NCBI RefSeq assembly: GCF_004331675.1
Contig: NZ_SJSN01000007.1
Location: 124,001 to 188,000, forward strand
Length of the DNA stretch: 64,000 nt
Direction: 5' to 3'
Source: Pedobacter frigidisoli
GTDB lineage: Bacteria > Bacteroidota > Bacteroidia > Sphingobacteriales > Sphingobacteriaceae
In this document: positions 35,901-45,278 of the stretch, piece by piece
How the letters are laid out: every line of letters begins with the position of its first letter
Position numbering within the stretch: the stretch's first letter is position 1
Notes under the pieces: model-generated
What the model saw: only the letters and a program-made list of their open reading frames with translations
What the model was told of the DNA's origin: nothing
Database searches by the model: none
Made by a program: the position numbers and the translations under genes

Positions 35901-36668
35901 TTCAAAGCTTGGAGAGAAGAATATGCAAATGCAGAATTCATTCTAGAAAGTGGAAAATATATCTGCGGCGTCGAAGTAGAAAAAATGTCGAAATCAAAAT
36001 TCAACGTGGTTAATCCCGATGATTTGATTGAACGTTATGGGGCTGATACTTTGCGTATGTACGAGATGTTTTTAGGTCCGTTGGAGCAAAGTAAACCTTG
36101 GAATACCAACGGTATTGAGGGTGTATTTAAGTTTTTGCGCAAGTTTTGGAGATTATTCCACAACGATGCTTGGAAATTTACAGTATCTGATGCTGAACCA
36201 ACTAAAGCAGAATTGAAAACCTTGCATAAAATCATCAAAAAAGTTCAGGATGATATTGAGCGTTTCTCATTTAATACTTCCGTTTCAAGTTTCATGATTG
36301 CTGTTAATGAACTAACAGATTTAAAATGCAATAAACGCAGCATTTTGCAAGATATGGTGATTTTGTTATCATCTTATGCACCACACATCTGCGAAGAACT
36401 TTGGGTTCAGTTGGGTAATGAAGCCGGAAGTTTATCCTACACGGCATTTCCAACTTTCAATCCAGAACATTTGGTAGAAGATGAGTTTGCTTATCCGGTT
36501 TCGATTAATGGTAAAATGAAAATGAACCTGAATTTGAGCTTAACTTTAGCTCAAGCCGAGGCAGAAGCTATACTATTAGCTGATGAACAATTCATCAAAT
36601 ATTTAGATGGTAAAGCACCTAAGAAAATCATTTTCGTAAAAGGAAAGATTATTAATGTAGTGGTTTAA
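32976..36668 (+). CDS. leuS: Leucyl-tRNA synthetase carrying two in-frame DUF559 nuclease-domain insertions
   Basis: The protein is 1230 residues, against about 920 expected. The class I signatures are intact: LHVGHPLGY (HIGH, His48-His51), the editing-domain [22 protein letters not shown] and KMSKS (about residues 1003-1007). The C-terminal anticodon-binding part ends [12 protein letters not shown]. Two blocks do not belong to LeuRS. Residues ~293-450 split the entry to the CP1 editing domain, between GASVKF and [10 protein letters not shown]. Residues ~686-836 lie between EGWRYQ and YELSTMPGW, ahead of the catalytic core. Each encodes a DUF559 nuclease domain and is bounded by inverted repeats. 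Removing both leaves ~921 residues. The frame is unbroken, so the full fusion is probably made and must charge leucine if this is the only copy. No splicing motifs are visible. Confidence 0.95.
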   Translation: MDYQFKEIEQKWQKFWADNQTFKAESNSEKPKYYVLDMFPYPSGAGLHVGHPLGYIASDIFSRYKRLKGFNVLHPMGYDSFGLPAEQYAIQTGQHPAITTEANIATYRRQLDQIGFSFDWSREVRTSEPSYYKWTQWIFMQLFNSWYNIENDKAEDISTLIEKFNASGTADVKAVCDEDVKSFLPSDWATFTDEEKQIELLKYRMTYLRESTVNWCPALGTVLANDEVKDGFSERGGYPVEQKKMTQWSMRITAYSDRLLQGLDTIDWPEPIKEMQRNWIGKSVGASVKFPLSLTPALSEGEGANNNGYETADPLLWDILKTNARINKGVQTDAEDAIWQELRNNKLGHKIRRQHPIGTYIADFICLNKRLIIEIDGGYHVGNQENDQIRTDTLNQLGFDVFRFSNEEVLNSPSAVANKIKDLLESRPDKTVPKLGDSASLSFGEGRGEACIEVFTTRVDTIFGVSYLVLAPEHEWVAELTTPEQKQEVENYIAQTKKKSELDRMADTKTVSGAFTGSYVINPVNGERVPLWIADYVLAGYGTGAVMGVPSGDQRDWLFATHFNLPIIQILDRQKDIDVQADHTKEGKYINSGFINGLTYQEAVPLLNNWLEDNEVGKAKVNFRQRDAIFGRQRYWGEPIPVYFKDGLPYLIKEEELPLILPEIDKYLPTETGEPPLARAEGWRYQAPPQPSPEERELQDAYRAKADPMLYGSLKDNAKQHRFEPTEAENILWQFLRDNQTGVKFRRQHPVDKYIVDFISLKKGLVIEVDGKHHDSIAEEDKQRTEVLALYNYEVIRFTNNEVIGNPEGVVAQIEQKLATMEDTKVLPTGEDLGGAGYSYELSTMPGWAGSSWYWYRYMDANNNTDFASKEAVEYWKDVDLYIGGSEHATGHLLYSRFWNKFLKDLGHTKEEEPFKKLINQGMIQGRSNFVYRISDENGKPTNTYVSAGLRKDYKTSALHVDVNIVENDTLDLNKFKAWREEYANAEFILESGKYICGVEVEKMSKSKFNVVNPDDLIERYGADTLRMYEMFLGPLEQSKPWNTNGIEGVFKFLRKFWRLFHNDAWKFTVSDAEPTKAELKTLHKIIKKVQDDIERFSFNTSVSSFMIAVNELTDLKCNKRSILQDMVILLSSYAPHICEELWVQLGNEAGSLSYTAFPTFNPEHLVEDEFAYPVSINGKMKMNLNLSLTLAQAEAEAILLADEQFIKYLDGKAPKKIIFVKGKIINVVV
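33853..34324 (+). mobile_element. DUF559 palindromic element inserted in leuS, copy 1
   Basis: The 472-bp block is bounded by 33-bp inverted repeats: left arm 33853-33885 (starts GCCTCACCCCAGCCC), right arm 34292-34324, about 31 of 33 positions complementary. Each arm contains its own hairpin, CCCTCTCC-GAA-GGAGAGGG. Between the arms lies a complete DUF559 domain with no start codon of its own: [32 protein letters not shown] (Asp), [11 protein letters not shown] (Glu-x-Asp) and [11 protein letters not shown]. These are the PD-(D/E)XK/Vsr-like active-site elements. The arms are translated as [11 protein letters not shown] and [11 protein letters not shown]. Insertion into an otherwise normal leuS supports mobility, but no target duplication can be defined from one copy. 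Confidence 0.85.
35033..35483 (+). mobile_element. DUF559 palindromic element inserted in leuS, copy 2
   Basis: The 451-bp block is bounded by inverted repeats 35033-35065 (starts AGCCCCACCTCAACC) and 35451-35483, matching at about 25 of 33 positions. Each arm again holds a hairpin (CCCTCCCC-AGA-GGAGAGGG type). The core encodes a DUF559 domain beginning [17 protein letters not shown]. It continues [42 protein letters not shown] and [11 protein letters not shown], with active-site Asp, Glu and Asp present. It is homologous to copy 1 but clearly diverged, and its arms are read in a different frame ([11 protein letters not shown] and [11 protein letters not shown]). So the two were separate insertions rather than a local duplication. 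Confidence 0.83.
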
Positions 36669-36719
36669 AGGAGCTTAAAGACTAAAGCAGAAAGCTATCC
36701 TGCAATTTTTATAAAAACA

Positions 36720-36756
36720 CCCCGAGTTGAGCAATCAATTCGGGGTTTGCTTTTTT
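36720..36756 (+). terminator. Intrinsic terminator of leuS
   Basis: CCCCGAGTTG (36720-36729) pairs with CAATTCGGGG (36736-36745, one G-U) and is followed by TTTGCTTTTTT. Confidence 0.9.
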
Positions 36757-36763
36757 AGGCTAT

Positions 36764-36866
36764 CGTCCTTGCGAGGCACAGCTTGTCCCGACTTTTCGGG
36801 AAAGCAATCTTACTACTATGGGTTTACAGCGCCCGCATTAAGATTGCTTCGTGCCTCGCAAGGACT
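36764..36866. repeat. GAGGCACGAAGCAATC-family palindromic repeat, copy 1
   Basis: Left arm CGTCCTTGCGAGGCAC and right arm GTGCCTCGCAAGGAC are inverted repeats; the inner arms GCAATCTT / AAGATTGC continue the pairing. A ~23-base hairpin-containing segment interrupts the left arm. A cleaner copy lies at 63085-63154. Confidence 0.75.
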
Positions 36867-36944
36867 ACCGTTTGTGTGTTGTGCATTATTTACAATTCGC
36901 CTATTCATTGCCGTCTGGCTTCAGCCGACGGAAAAAATAAAAAT

Positions 36945-36977
36945 AAAACCCGAGCTGTAATTTACAACCCGGGTTTT
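36945..36977 (-). terminator. Terminator of the DEAD-box helicase gene
   Basis: AAAACCCG (36945-36952) pairs with CGGGTTTT (36970-36977) with partly paired inner bases. Read on the minus strand it is followed by a long T-rich run, placing it 43 bases after the helicase stop. It can also work as a plus-strand backup terminator. Confidence 0.75.
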
Positions 36978-37019
36978 TTATACAATTAGCCAGAAAGCTT
37001 TGGTCTTTCAGCTTAAAAA

Positions 37020-38327
37020 CTATGCTTTCGCCTTATTTCTATTGCCGCCAAATCTTCTATTATTGCTGGCGTTACGAGGTTTTCCACTCATGTTACCATC
37101 ACCATTTCTTTTAGCGCCACCACCGCCGCCGCCTTTCGATTGCGCTTGAGGTTTGCGTTTAATTTGGTTTTTGGCCATCATATTTTCCCAACTTAACGGA
37201 TAAGGATGGTCGTCAACAACAGGAAGAGTAATTTTTATCAGTTTCTGAATATCCAATAAGTATTCATTTTCTTCCGCATCGCAGAATGAAATTGCAATAC
37301 CATTCGCACCCGCACGACCAGTACGGCCGATTCTGTGTACATAAGATTCTGGAATATTTGGTAATTCGTAATTGAAAACGTGAGATAATTGGTCAATATC
37401 GATACCACGGGCAGCAATATCAGTAGCAACCAAAACACGGATTTTTCTATCCTTAAATTCAGTTAAAGCCCTTTGGCGAGCATTTTGCGATTTGTTTCCA
37501 TGAATAGCAGCAGATTTAATTCCGGCAAAGCCCAAATCTTTTACAATTCTATCTGCTCCATGTTTTGTACGCGTAAATACTAACGCAGTTTCAATTCCTT
37601 TATCCTCTAAAAGATGAATCAGTAATTTCTTTTTATCTGGCTTATCAACAAAATAAACCGATTGTACGATGGTTTCTGCTGTAGAAGAAATTGGCGTAAC
37701 CTCTACTTTCGTCGGGCTGGATAAAATCGTATTCGCTAACTTTTGAATTTCATCGGGCATGGTTGCCGAGAAAAACAGCGTTTGGCGTCTTGCAGGTAAT
37801 TTAGCCACAACTCTCTTCACATCGTGGATGAAACCCATATCTAACATACGGTCGGCCTCATCCAAAACAAAAATTTCTATAGTGTTTAAATTGATGAAAC
37901 CCTGGTTCATTAAATCTATCAAACGACCAGGTGTAGCTACTAAAATGTCAACGCCTTTTTTAAGCGATTCTACTTGCGAGTGCTGACTAACACCACCGAA
38001 AATTACCAGATGGCGCAGGTTTAAATTGCGGCCATAAGCTTTAAAACTTTCTTCAATTTGGATGGCAAGCTCACGTGTTGGCGTTAAAATTAACGCTTTA
38101 ATATTTTTTGTAGCTTTAGTGTTGATGTGTTTTTCGTGCAACAATTGCAACATCGGTATGGCAAAGGCAGCAGTTTTACCCGTTCCAGTTTGTGCGCAGC
38201 CTAATAAATCTTTTCCTTTTAATATCGTTGGGATGGATTGCTCCTGTATAGGCGTAGGTTGTGTATAACCCTCGGTCTCAAGGGCCTTTAAAATTGGCTC
38301 AATGAGGTTTAATTCTTTGAATAACAT
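37020..38327 (-). CDS. DEAD-box ATP-dependent RNA helicase
   Basis: The protein is 435 residues and cytoplasmic. It unwinds RNA duplexes, likely in ribosome assembly or cold adaptation. The motifs occur in order: Q-motif GYTQPTPIQEQSIP, I AQTGTGKT, Ia PTRELAIQ, GG, Ib TPGRL, II DEAD, III SAT, IV ALVFTRTKHGA, V ATDIAARGIDI, VI HRIGRTGRAG. The ~60-residue C-terminal tail is basic and rich in Gly, Asn and Arg, as in RhlE-like enzymes, and should bind RNA. It is monocistronic, with a TATCTTTG promoter box about 100 bases upstream, leaving a long leader that may be regulatory. Confidence 0.95.
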   Translation of the reverse strand: MLFKELNLIEPILKALETEGYTQPTPIQEQSIPTILKGKDLLGCAQTGTGKTAAFAIPMLQLLHEKHINTKATKNIKALILTPTRELAIQIEESFKAYGRNLNLRHLVIFGGVSQHSQVESLKKGVDILVATPGRLIDLMNQGFINLNTIEIFVLDEADRMLDMGFIHDVKRVVAKLPARRQTLFFSATMPDEIQKLANTILSSPTKVEVTPISSTAETIVQSVYFVDKPDKKKLLIHLLEDKGIETALVFTRTKHGADRIVKDLGFAGIKSAAIHGNKSQNARQRALTEFKDRKIRVLVATDIAARGIDIDQLSHVFNYELPNIPESYVHRIGRTGRAGANGIAISFCDAEENEYLLDIQKLIKITLPVVDDHPYPLSWENMMAKNQIKRKPQAQSKGGGGGGAKRNGDGNMSGKPRNASNNRRFGGNRNKAKA

Positions 38328-38429
38328 GTGTTTTTTTGTGTAATATTTATCGAAGAAGCTAGAACAATCATTTGTTGAAGGACTAACTTGCGGATTGCTT
38401 TAAATGATAAAGAAATTCTGCTTCGGCGG

Positions 38430-38437
38430 CAAAGATA
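38430..38437 (-). promoter_or_regulatory. Candidate promoter of the DEAD-box helicase gene
   Basis: TATCTTTG on the minus strand matches TAnnTTTG exactly; a GGTTTTA about 20 bases further upstream could serve as -33. The implied 5' leader is about 95 bases, longer than usual here. Confidence 0.5.
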
Positions 38438-38539
38438 GAAAAATTAATTGCTTTTTGCTAAAACCAGTCTAAGTGCATTCATGTAACATGTAATTTGCTT
38501 ATTTTTTTTTGGAAATGAATGTCAGCAATTTTTAGGAAA

Positions 38540-38606
38540 CACCTGCCCCGCTGTACACTGTAGCCCGATGAAAAATCGGGGCTGCCGTTCCCATCAGGTT
38601 TATAAA
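38540..38606. repeat. Palindromic repeat (GCTGTAGCCC ... GGGGCTGCCG family), copy 1
   Basis: CTGTAGCCCGAT and ATCGGGGCTGCCG form a hairpin inside a block beginning ACACCTGCCCCGCTG and ending ATCAGGTTTA. The same order of blocks is found at 54418-54537. Non-coding; the rest of the 38328-38691 gap holds only AT-rich sequence and the promoter above. Confidence 0.55.
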
Positions 38607-38691
38607 CAAAGGATAGCATTTCAGATTTCGAGCATATTACTCCTTAAATAAGCGCTTTAATCCTTAAATACCATTATCCTTAAAATTCTGG

Positions 38692-40029
38692 TCACTCTTT
38701 ATTTTCCTTAAACCTGCTAAAAAATAGCAGTGCAATCAAACATAAACCAAAACCTACAATCCCGTTCAGGCGCAAACCGAAATCATTGCCGGGGTCTTTA
38801 CCGTAAATGGTAAGCATGGCAAATATGGCTATTCCCAAAGTTTGACCAAGTTTTACAAACAAATACTTTACGGCGAAGAACATTCCCTCATGGTTTTCAC
38901 CTGTTTCTAACGTGTCTTTTTGAGCGATATCTGCCAAGATTGCGGTTGGTAAAATCCCTAATGCAGCCAGCGGAAAAGATGCCGATAACACCAAGATATA
39001 AATTTGCGTATAAGGACCGAAAGGCAGCTTCCCTAAAAAGAAAATGGTGACAAATATTAAGCAAAGCACACCAAAGGCAAGTAATACAAAAGGTTTTTTA
39101 CCAAATCTAGCCGAACCGAAGTTTACCAGCGGATAAAAGAATAAAGATGCTAAAACCATGGCGCCCATAAATTTCCCGCCCTCCGATTCATCTAAGCCCA
39201 AAAGTACGGTGCAGAAAAACAACAATCCGCTTGAAATGATGCTCAGTGCGGTATAGAAAGCGAAATCAGATATCAAATAATATTTGAAGTTGCTGTTTTT
39301 AAACGTGTTTTTAATGGCTGGCCAAAGCGGAACGTGTGTTGGTTTTGCTACCGAAAAATCTTTCTCATCAATAAAAAATATAGGCAAAAGCATGACTAAT
39401 CCTGATAGAATACACAAGCCCCAAATAGCAATTTGAACTGCCTCGCTGCGGTTGGCAACATGGAAATTATTTTGAACTAAATCAGCAAAATTATTGGTGC
39501 ATGCCGATAAAATAATTCCGATTACAAAACCAACCTGCTGGTAGCTGGAGAGTTTCACTTTTTGCCTTGGCGTATGGGTTACTTCGGCCAATAAGGCGTT
39601 GTAAGGTATAATATAAGTAGTTACCGAAACAAAAAACAAGCAGAGTGTAATGGTTAACCACCAAGCATTATGCAAACTTTCTCCTTTTTGAATAGGGTAG
39701 AAGACTAATCCACAAAAAATCATGGCAGGAATAATTGCCCATTTCATAAACGGCATTCTACGTCCGTTTGGGTTTCTGCTGGCATCACTTTTCGATGCAA
39801 TAAATGGGTCGAAAACGGCATCAATCAATCTGCCCGAAGCTGCAATAATGGAGAGAATGTTAAAAGCACCTAAAAAAACAAGTTGTGGCACCAATGGAGG
39901 TAAACCCGCATTACTTGGCGGCAAATAGAAATAAGGAAGCATTACGATGATAATATTCGTCATCGTGCTCCAGCCAATCATACCGGCAGCATAAAAAATT
40001 TCTTGTTTTAAGGAGAGTGTTTTATTCAT
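38692..40029 (-). CDS. GPH-family (MFS) sugar:cation symporter
   Basis: The protein is 445 residues with 12 predicted membrane helices. The opening LKQEIFYAAGMIGWSTMTNI, the loop DAVFDPFIASKSDASRNPNGRRMPFM and the motif NALLAEVTHTPRQKVKLSSY are characteristic of glycoside-pentoside-hexuronide symporters (melibiose permease type). It probably imports a sugar or glycoside with Na+ or H+. Substrate unknown; no sugar enzyme is adjacent. It may still serve the hydrolase cluster at the start of the window. Confidence 0.88.
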   Translation of the reverse strand: MNKTLSLKQEIFYAAGMIGWSTMTNIIIVMLPYFYLPPSNAGLPPLVPQLVFLGAFNILSIIAASGRLIDAVFDPFIASKSDASRNPNGRRMPFMKWAIIPAMIFCGLVFYPIQKGESLHNAWWLTITLCLFFVSVTTYIIPYNALLAEVTHTPRQKVKLSSYQQVGFVIGIILSACTNNFADLVQNNFHVANRSEAVQIAIWGLCILSGLVMLLPIFFIDEKDFSVAKPTHVPLWPAIKNTFKNSNFKYYLISDFAFYTALSIISSGLLFFCTVLLGLDESEGGKFMGAMVLASLFFYPLVNFGSARFGKKPFVLLAFGVLCLIFVTIFFLGKLPFGPYTQIYILVLSASFPLAALGILPTAILADIAQKDTLETGENHEGMFFAVKYLFVKLGQTLGIAIFAMLTIYGKDPGNDFGLRLNGIVGFGLCLIALLFFSRFKENKE

Positions 40030-40066
40030 TAATAATTTAAAAAGTTAGATTATTGATATTATTTAT

Positions 40067-40157
40067 TCGTCATTTCGACCGCAGTGGAGAAATCTTTGTA
40101 CAGCGCAACTTATTTCAAAGATTTCTCCATTGCGCTAAGCTCCAGTTGAAATGACGA
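40067..40157. repeat. Palindromic repeat upstream of the GPH transporter gene
   Basis: TCGTCATTTCGACCGCAGTG with GAGAAATCTTT faces AAAGATTTCTCCATTGCGC and GTTGAAATGACGA. The arms are ~40 bases long with a few mismatches and a short spacer. Confidence 0.75.
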
Positions 40158-40316
40158 TTTAATTTAATAATTCCAATCAGGTTTATTTTACGCAGGTTAA
40201 CCTAAAATATTTTAGAAAATAATGCATGGTAAACTTCCTTTGGTCAAGGTAGCAAATTTGCAAATTAAACCCGACAGAAACGGAAATACTTTTTATGTTC
40301 CACGACCTTGAATAGG

Positions 40317-40432
40317 CTGTCATTCTGAGGCACGAAGAATCTGCAAACTATGAAACAGATTATTCATTTTAGATTACCGTTTTCATAGGAATTCATGCTT
40401 GCTTCGCAGGTTTTCGTGCCTCAGAATGACAG
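40317..40432. repeat. CTGTCATTCTGAGGCACGAA palindromic repeat
   Basis: CTGTCATTCTGAGGCACGAA at 40317 and TTCGTGCCTCAGAATGACAG ending at 40432 are perfect inverted repeats of 20 bases. Weaker pairing continues inward around a ~60-base centre. It shares the GAGGCACGAAG core with the repeats at 36764 and 63085. With the previous repeat it fills most of the 40030-40503 gap. Confidence 0.8.
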
Positions 40433-40503
40433 AAGTTTAAAAAGATTTTAGTGTATGGCGGGACTATCGAAACCGACGAGCACAACAATTGCTTTTCAAA
40501 TAA

Positions 40504-41844
40504 CTATTTTTTGCTAAACAATCTCGAAACAAAATAAATCGCCAGAAAGCCAATAAAAATATACAATCCATTTAATGCAGCGCTTGGGTCGTCGGCGTAA
40601 ATGCTAAAGGCAACAAAAGTGTAAGCGGCAATAAATATGATTGGGAATATAGGATATAACGGCACAGTATAGATGGTTTTTTTATCAAGATGTGCGGTGC
40701 GTTTCCTCAAGATAAAAATTGTGGCTGCAGAACTTGCCATGCTAATACTTTCGAGAAAAATGGTGTAGTTTAAAATCTTATCGAAAGTTTTAGCGTAGAA
40801 GATTATGACTACTGCAACCAAAGTGAAAATGGTTAAACTCCAAGTTATTACTTCCGTTTTTTTATTCATTTTGCTAAAGATTTTGGGTAAGGCACCTTCT
40901 TCGCCCATAGCAAACATTGCCCGTGGATTGCTCAATAAATTCACGTTTACATAACCCATTACAGAAATGAAGATAATTACCGAGAACATTTTGAAACCTG
41001 CAGGACCGAATATTTTAGAAGCTAAAATTGCAGCAATACTTTCGGCAGTTTTTAATTCTTCAAAGCCGATAACCTTTACATAAACGTAGTTTAGGATGAG
41101 GTAAAGTGCTACGATGATGGTTAAACCAATAATAATGGAACGCGGAATAACTTTTTTTGCTTCCTTAACTTCGCCACCAAAATTGATGGTTTGTGCATAA
41201 CCTGCGTAAGAGAAAGAAACGGCAATAAGGCATAATCCCAAAGCCTTTCCATAATCAGACCAGGTAGGTAAAGCGCCGCTTGTGGTTTTGAAAATTGGTG
41301 TAACGGTTTGTGCTTGTCCGCCAAAAAACACAGCACAGATTAAGGTTAAAATCAAGCCGATTTTAATAATCGTTAATACATTTTGTGTTTTAGAGCTGGC
41401 CTTTAATCCTAACAAATTAATCAGGTAGAAAACCAGAATTGTTGTAATGGCAATTATAACCCTGTAGGTTTCAGTCTGCATTTCTGTTGGCAAAATAATT
41501 TTGCTCAGGTATTCTGCACCGATGATGGAAATCGCGGCTACAGATGCAGCACTTGAAATAAGTACAATACAGTTTATGGCAAAAGCGATGGACGGATGAT
41601 AAGCCTGTGAGAAAATTTTGTAGTAACCGCCTGTCACCGGATAACGTGAGCCGATTTCTGCGTAAGTTAAGGCGCCACAAAAAGCTACGAAACCACCAAT
41701 AAACCAAGCCAGATAAAAAAGTTCAGGAATTTGAGCTTTCGAAGCCACGTTAACAGGGGTACGGAAAATGCCCATTCCAATTACCAAACTGACCACAATC
41801 ATGGATAAATCGAAGAGCGAAAGTTGCTTTTTTTGTTCTGTCAT
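40504..41844 (-). CDS. APC-family amino-acid permease
   Basis: Started at the ATG at 41844 the protein has 446 residues; a longer ORF start at 41865 lies inside the upstream gene. There are twelve membrane helices. N-terminal LFDLSMIVVSLVIGMGIFRT is the unwound TM1 motif of APC transporters (GSGIF-like, here GMGIFRT), followed by WFIGGFVAFCGALTYAEIGS (TM2) and later FSYAGYAQTINFGGEVKEAKKVIPRS. It resembles the LAT-like/GadC-type branch. It likely moves amino acids across the inner membrane; substrate unknown. The start codon overlaps the previous stop (ATGA), so it is coupled to the unknown 166-residue gene. Confidence 0.9.
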   Translation of the reverse strand: MTEQKKQLSLFDLSMIVVSLVIGMGIFRTPVNVASKAQIPELFYLAWFIGGFVAFCGALTYAEIGSRYPVTGGYYKIFSQAYHPSIAFAINCIVLISSAASVAAISIIGAEYLSKIILPTEMQTETYRVIIAITTILVFYLINLLGLKASSKTQNVLTIIKIGLILTLICAVFFGGQAQTVTPIFKTTSGALPTWSDYGKALGLCLIAVSFSYAGYAQTINFGGEVKEAKKVIPRSIIIGLTIIVALYLILNYVYVKVIGFEELKTAESIAAILASKIFGPAGFKMFSVIIFISVMGYVNVNLLSNPRAMFAMGEEGALPKIFSKMNKKTEVITWSLTIFTLVAVVIIFYAKTFDKILNYTIFLESISMASSAATIFILRKRTAHLDKKTIYTVPLYPIFPIIFIAAYTFVAFSIYADDPSAALNGLYIFIGFLAIYFVSRLFSKK

Positions 41845-42341
41845 TTCTGTATGTCTTTCAACCATTTTAATGCTTCTACTCTTGCTAAATTCCTATAAAA
41901 ATCCGTCCACTTTAATTTTATGTCTGAAGATTGAATCCCTTTCGTTAGAAATTCCATTTCCAAACCGAATGTTACTTCATCTTCTGGAAAGCTTAGATTA
42001 TTGCTTTCAAACTCAATAGACGATATAATCATGTATTCAAAATTTTTATCTAAAAGGCTTCTATATTGAGGATATTTGGTGATAAATGCTTTTGAATTGT
42101 CTAATCTATTTTTTATACTGATTCTTGGTATCAATATAAAACTGTTTTCATCACTATGTATGGCTTGTAATGCTTCTCGTATTTCTTTGGTAGAGTTTTT
42201 AGCGTTTGCGAAATCATCCATGTGTATTTTAATAACTTCCAAGTCTTCTTTTTTAAGATAGAAAAGAAATTCAGTGAAAGCATGCGGTTGAATGAATGCA
42301 TCAATTAAATTCTCAGCAGTTTTTTGAATTATCATTTGCAT
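41841..42341 (-). CDS. Conserved-looking hypothetical cytoplasmic protein
   Basis: The protein is 166 residues (164 if started at the second ATG). There is no signal peptide, membrane segment or motif I recognise. The sequence looks like an alpha/beta protein with a helical N-terminus (NLIDAFIQPHAFTEFLFYLK) and acidic middle (SIEFESNNLSFPEDEV). It sits two bases after a uracil-DNA-glycosylase-fold gene and overlaps the permease by four bases, so the three are one operon. I can assign no function. Confidence 0.7.
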   Translation of the reverse strand: MQMIIQKTAENLIDAFIQPHAFTEFLFYLKKEDLEVIKIHMDDFANAKNSTKEIREALQAIHSDENSFILIPRISIKNRLDNSKAFITKYPQYRSLLDKNFEYMIISSIEFESNNLSFPEDEVTFGLEMEFLTKGIQSSDIKLKWTDFYRNLARVEALKWLKDIQK

Positions 42342-42343
42342 TA

Positions 42344-43030
42344 TTAAAGGTGTTTATCCAAATATTCAGACTTCAATCTGAGATTGTCAGGATTGTTAAA
42401 CTTGGGATTTCTAGAAGGATGATGCATTAAATAGCAGGGTATATTTTCAAAATGGATTTTCTGAATAAGATATAGCTCTTTTGTTCCCTCTTTTATTGTT
42501 AATACATTATGACTTATACCAAATTTAATCTTAAGCCATTTAGGGGCATCGCTTCCTAAAAATATTATATTTTTAGGTCTTACAAGCTTAATAAACTCTT
42601 GGGTTTTTTGCTTGCAAAAATTAATCATTTTTTTTCCATCATCACCAAAATTAATTTTCAAATCGGAAACTTGATTAGAATTGAAGTAAACGACATTCAT
42701 AATTAGTGCCTTTTTTAAAAGTTCGTTAAGTTTTATGGTTTCATTGAATATTTTTAAAACGGGCTTACTTATCGCCCAATCTGGATTCGCTAAATACATA
42801 TTCTTTCCAGAACTTAAATCACTTTTAGTTCTTTTGGTAATTCCTTTTTGTTCTTTTGCTTCTTTGTAAGTTTTAACTCCCGCCGGATTTGCACCAATGA
42901 TTAATAAATCAGGATTTTCAAAAATTTCCGATTGGAATACATAAAAATCAGGATAAGTTTCATTTTTAGATGCGATTTCGTGACAGCCATTACTGACTTC
43001 TTCGAGCCAGTTTGAGATTTTTTCGTTCAT
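42344..43030 (-). CDS. Uracil-DNA glycosylase superfamily protein
   Basis: The protein is 228 residues and cytoplasmic. It shows the UDG-fold landmarks: an N-terminal strand PDLLIIGANPAGVKTY (position of motif 1, GxDPG/GEAPG-like), NVVYFNSNQ, IIFLGSDAPKWL (the strand after which UDGs recognise the base) and the C-terminal HHPSRNPKFN (motif 3 HPS/HP-like). The motif 1 variant GANPAG differs from the classical families 1-6, so base-excision activity is possible but not shown; related proteins are often annotated only as UDG-family. First gene of the operon with the unknown gene and the permease. Confidence 0.7.
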   Translation of the reverse strand: MNEKISNWLEEVSNGCHEIASKNETYPDFYVFQSEIFENPDLLIIGANPAGVKTYKEAKEQKGITKRTKSDLSSGKNMYLANPDWAISKPVLKIFNETIKLNELLKKALIMNVVYFNSNQVSDLKINFGDDGKKMINFCKQKTQEFIKLVRPKNIIFLGSDAPKWLKIKFGISHNVLTIKEGTKELYLIQKIHFENIPCYLMHHPSRNPKFNNPDNLRLKSEYLDKHL

Positions 43031-43268
43031 TAGATAAGAATTTATATTAGCGGCACAAGATACAAAGGATTACGTAGAGTTAATATCTTCGACTTACCCA
43101 TCATCCATTTTACCTCTTACATTTTACCTTTCATTTTTGTTGAAATTTTATTTTGCTACCCTCACATAATAAATCTATTATTGTATATTAATTTTTGCTA
43201 TTTGAGATTTGCGAAACCAAACAACTTTAACTTCAAAAATTCTCAATATCAAATCATCCCTAAATACT

Positions 43269-43352
43269 GGTCATGTTGAACGTTAAAGCTTGCTCCGAAC
43301 ATCTCTCGGTATGGCTACTTTGTTTACTCGCAAAGTTCAATCAACCTGGCTA
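43269..43352. repeat. Degenerate palindromic repeat just upstream of parE
   Basis: TGGTCATGTTGAACGTTAAA faces, imperfectly, the complement of CAAAGTTCAATCAACCTGG. It resembles the CGTCATGTTGAAC-type palindromes of Bacteroidota. An upstream extension of the parE ORF (43290-43367) is read through it and is not real coding sequence. The rest of 43031-43268 shows nothing but AT-rich DNA. Confidence 0.4.
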
Positions 43353-43367
43353 ACAATAACAAAACTT

Positions 43368-45236
43368 ATGGCAGAAGTAATTTATAACGACGACAGTATT
43401 CGCTCATTAGACTGGAAAGAACACATCAGACTACGCCCCGGTATGTATATCGGTAAGCTTGGTGATGGCTCTGCGCAAGATGATGGAATTTATGTTTTAC
43501 TTAAGGAAATTGTAGATAACTCTATCGATGAGTTTGTAATGGGCAGTGGAAAAACCATAGAAATTACGGTTTCCGAGCAAAAGGTAAACATACGAGATTA
43601 CGGTCGCGGCATCCCTTTGGGAAAAGTTATAGATTGTGTGAGCAAGATAAATACTGGCGGTAAGTACGACAGTAATGCATTCCAAAAATCAGTTGGTTTA
43701 AATGGTGTGGGAACAAAAGCGGTAAATGCGCTATCTACCAATTTTGTTGTACAATCTTACCGCGATGGGAAATCAAAAAAAGTCGAATTCTCGAAAGGGG
43801 AAATCGTTTCCGACCAACCCATCATTGATACCACACAACGAAACGGTACCGCAATTACTTTTTACCCTGATGAAACCATTTTCAGAAACTATCATTACAT
43901 TCCTGATTTTGTGGAAAGCATGGTTTGGAATTATGTATTCCTGAATACAGGTTTAACTGTAAATTTTAACAATCAAAAATATTTTTCGGAAAGAGGTCTG
44001 TACGATTTGCTTTCTAAGTTTAATAAGCCCGAAGAAATCCGTTATCCGATTATACACATGATTGGTAACGACATTGAAATCGCAATGACTCACGGTCAGC
44101 AATATGGCGAAGATTACCACTCTTTTGTAAACGGGCAACATACTACACAAGGTGGCACGCATCAGGCCGCTTTTAGGGCGGCTGTGGTAAAAACCGTTCG
44201 GGAGTTTTTCAAAAAAGAATTTGATGCTGCGGATGTTCGTTCATCCATTATTGCAGCAATTTCCGTTCGTGTGCAGGAACCTGTATTCGAATCGCAAACT
44301 AAAACAAAACTGGGTTCTCAAAATATGGGCCCAGAGGGGCCATCGGTTGCTACTTTCATCAACGATTTTGTTAAAAAAGAATTAGATGATTATCTGCACA
44401 AAAATGCTGATGTTGCCGATGCACTTTTAAAACGTATCAATCAATCGGAACGGGAACGTAAAGATATCGCAGGCATTAAAAAACTGGCAAACGATAGAGC
44501 CAAAAAAGCATCGCTGCATAATAAAAAACTTCGCGATTGCAAAGTTCATTTCAATACCACACACGAAAAACGTTACGAAACCACCTTATTCATCACTGAG
44601 GGAGATTCAGCCTCGGGTTCGATTACCAAATCTCGTGATGTAGATTGCCAGGCTGTTTTCAGCTTAAAGGGTAAGCCGCTTAACTGTTATGAGCTAACCA
44701 AAAAAGTGGTTTACGAGAATGAAGAATTTAACCTTTTACAGCATGCCTTAAATATTGAGGATGGTTTAGAGGGTTTGCACTACAACAACATTGTTATCGC
44801 TACCGATGCTGATGTAGATGGTATGCACATCAGGTTATTGATGATGACTTTCTTTCTCCAGTTTTTCCCTGATTTAGTAAAAGCAGGACATGTTTATATT
44901 TTACAAACCCCATTGTTTAGGGTTCGAAATAAAAAAGAAACTATTTATTGTTATAGTGATGAAGAGCGCCGAAATGCCATTGAAAAATTAGGGAATAAGC
45001 CAGAAATCACTCGTTTTAAAGGATTGGGAGAAATTTCTCCTGATGAATTTGGTTTGTTTATTGGAAAGGATATCAGGCTCGACCCTGTTATTTTGAAAGA
45101 CCAAACCATTAAAAGTTTGCTGGAATATTATATGGGGAAAAATACTCCAGATAGGCAGCAGCACATCATCAGGAATTTACGTGTAGAAAAAGACGAGGTA
45201 GCGGAAGAACCTAAAATTATTGATGAAGTAGCATAA
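43368..45236 (+). CDS. parE: DNA topoisomerase IV subunit B
   Basis: The ATG at 43368 ([16 protein letters not shown]) gives 622 residues. A GHKL ATPase domain is present ([14 protein letters not shown] with the Mg-binding Asn; [23 protein letters not shown]). A transducer follows, then a TOPRIM domain ([26 protein letters not shown]) and the C-terminal [12 protein letters not shown]. The length matches ParE rather than proteobacterial GyrB, and the parC partner lies at 55111 in the same orientation. ParE and ParC together decatenate daughter chromosomes. Confidence 0.93.
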   Translation: MAEVIYNDDSIRSLDWKEHIRLRPGMYIGKLGDGSAQDDGIYVLLKEIVDNSIDEFVMGSGKTIEITVSEQKVNIRDYGRGIPLGKVIDCVSKINTGGKYDSNAFQKSVGLNGVGTKAVNALSTNFVVQSYRDGKSKKVEFSKGEIVSDQPIIDTTQRNGTAITFYPDETIFRNYHYIPDFVESMVWNYVFLNTGLTVNFNNQKYFSERGLYDLLSKFNKPEEIRYPIIHMIGNDIEIAMTHGQQYGEDYHSFVNGQHTTQGGTHQAAFRAAVVKTVREFFKKEFDAADVRSSIIAAISVRVQEPVFESQTKTKLGSQNMGPEGPSVATFINDFVKKELDDYLHKNADVADALLKRINQSERERKDIAGIKKLANDRAKKASLHNKKLRDCKVHFNTTHEKRYETTLFITEGDSASGSITKSRDVDCQAVFSLKGKPLNCYELTKKVVYENEEFNLLQHALNIEDGLEGLHYNNIVIATDADVDGMHIRLLMMTFFLQFFPDLVKAGHVYILQTPLFRVRNKKETIYCYSDEERRNAIEKLGNKPEITRFKGLGEISPDEFGLFIGKDIRLDPVILKDQTIKSLLEYYMGKNTPDRQQHIIRNLRVEKDEVAEEPKIIDEVA

Positions 45237-45278
45237 AAATTCGGCGTTGGTTTTATCATAAAAATTAAATCAACGCAA

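Noticed and set aside
36727..36989. Two plus-strand ORFs between leuS and the helicase
   Set aside because: Both are read through a terminator, a palindromic repeat and a second terminator.
43290..43367. N-terminal extension of ParE by 26 residues
   Set aside because: The extension runs through a degenerate palindromic repeat; family members start at [12 protein letters not shown] sequence.
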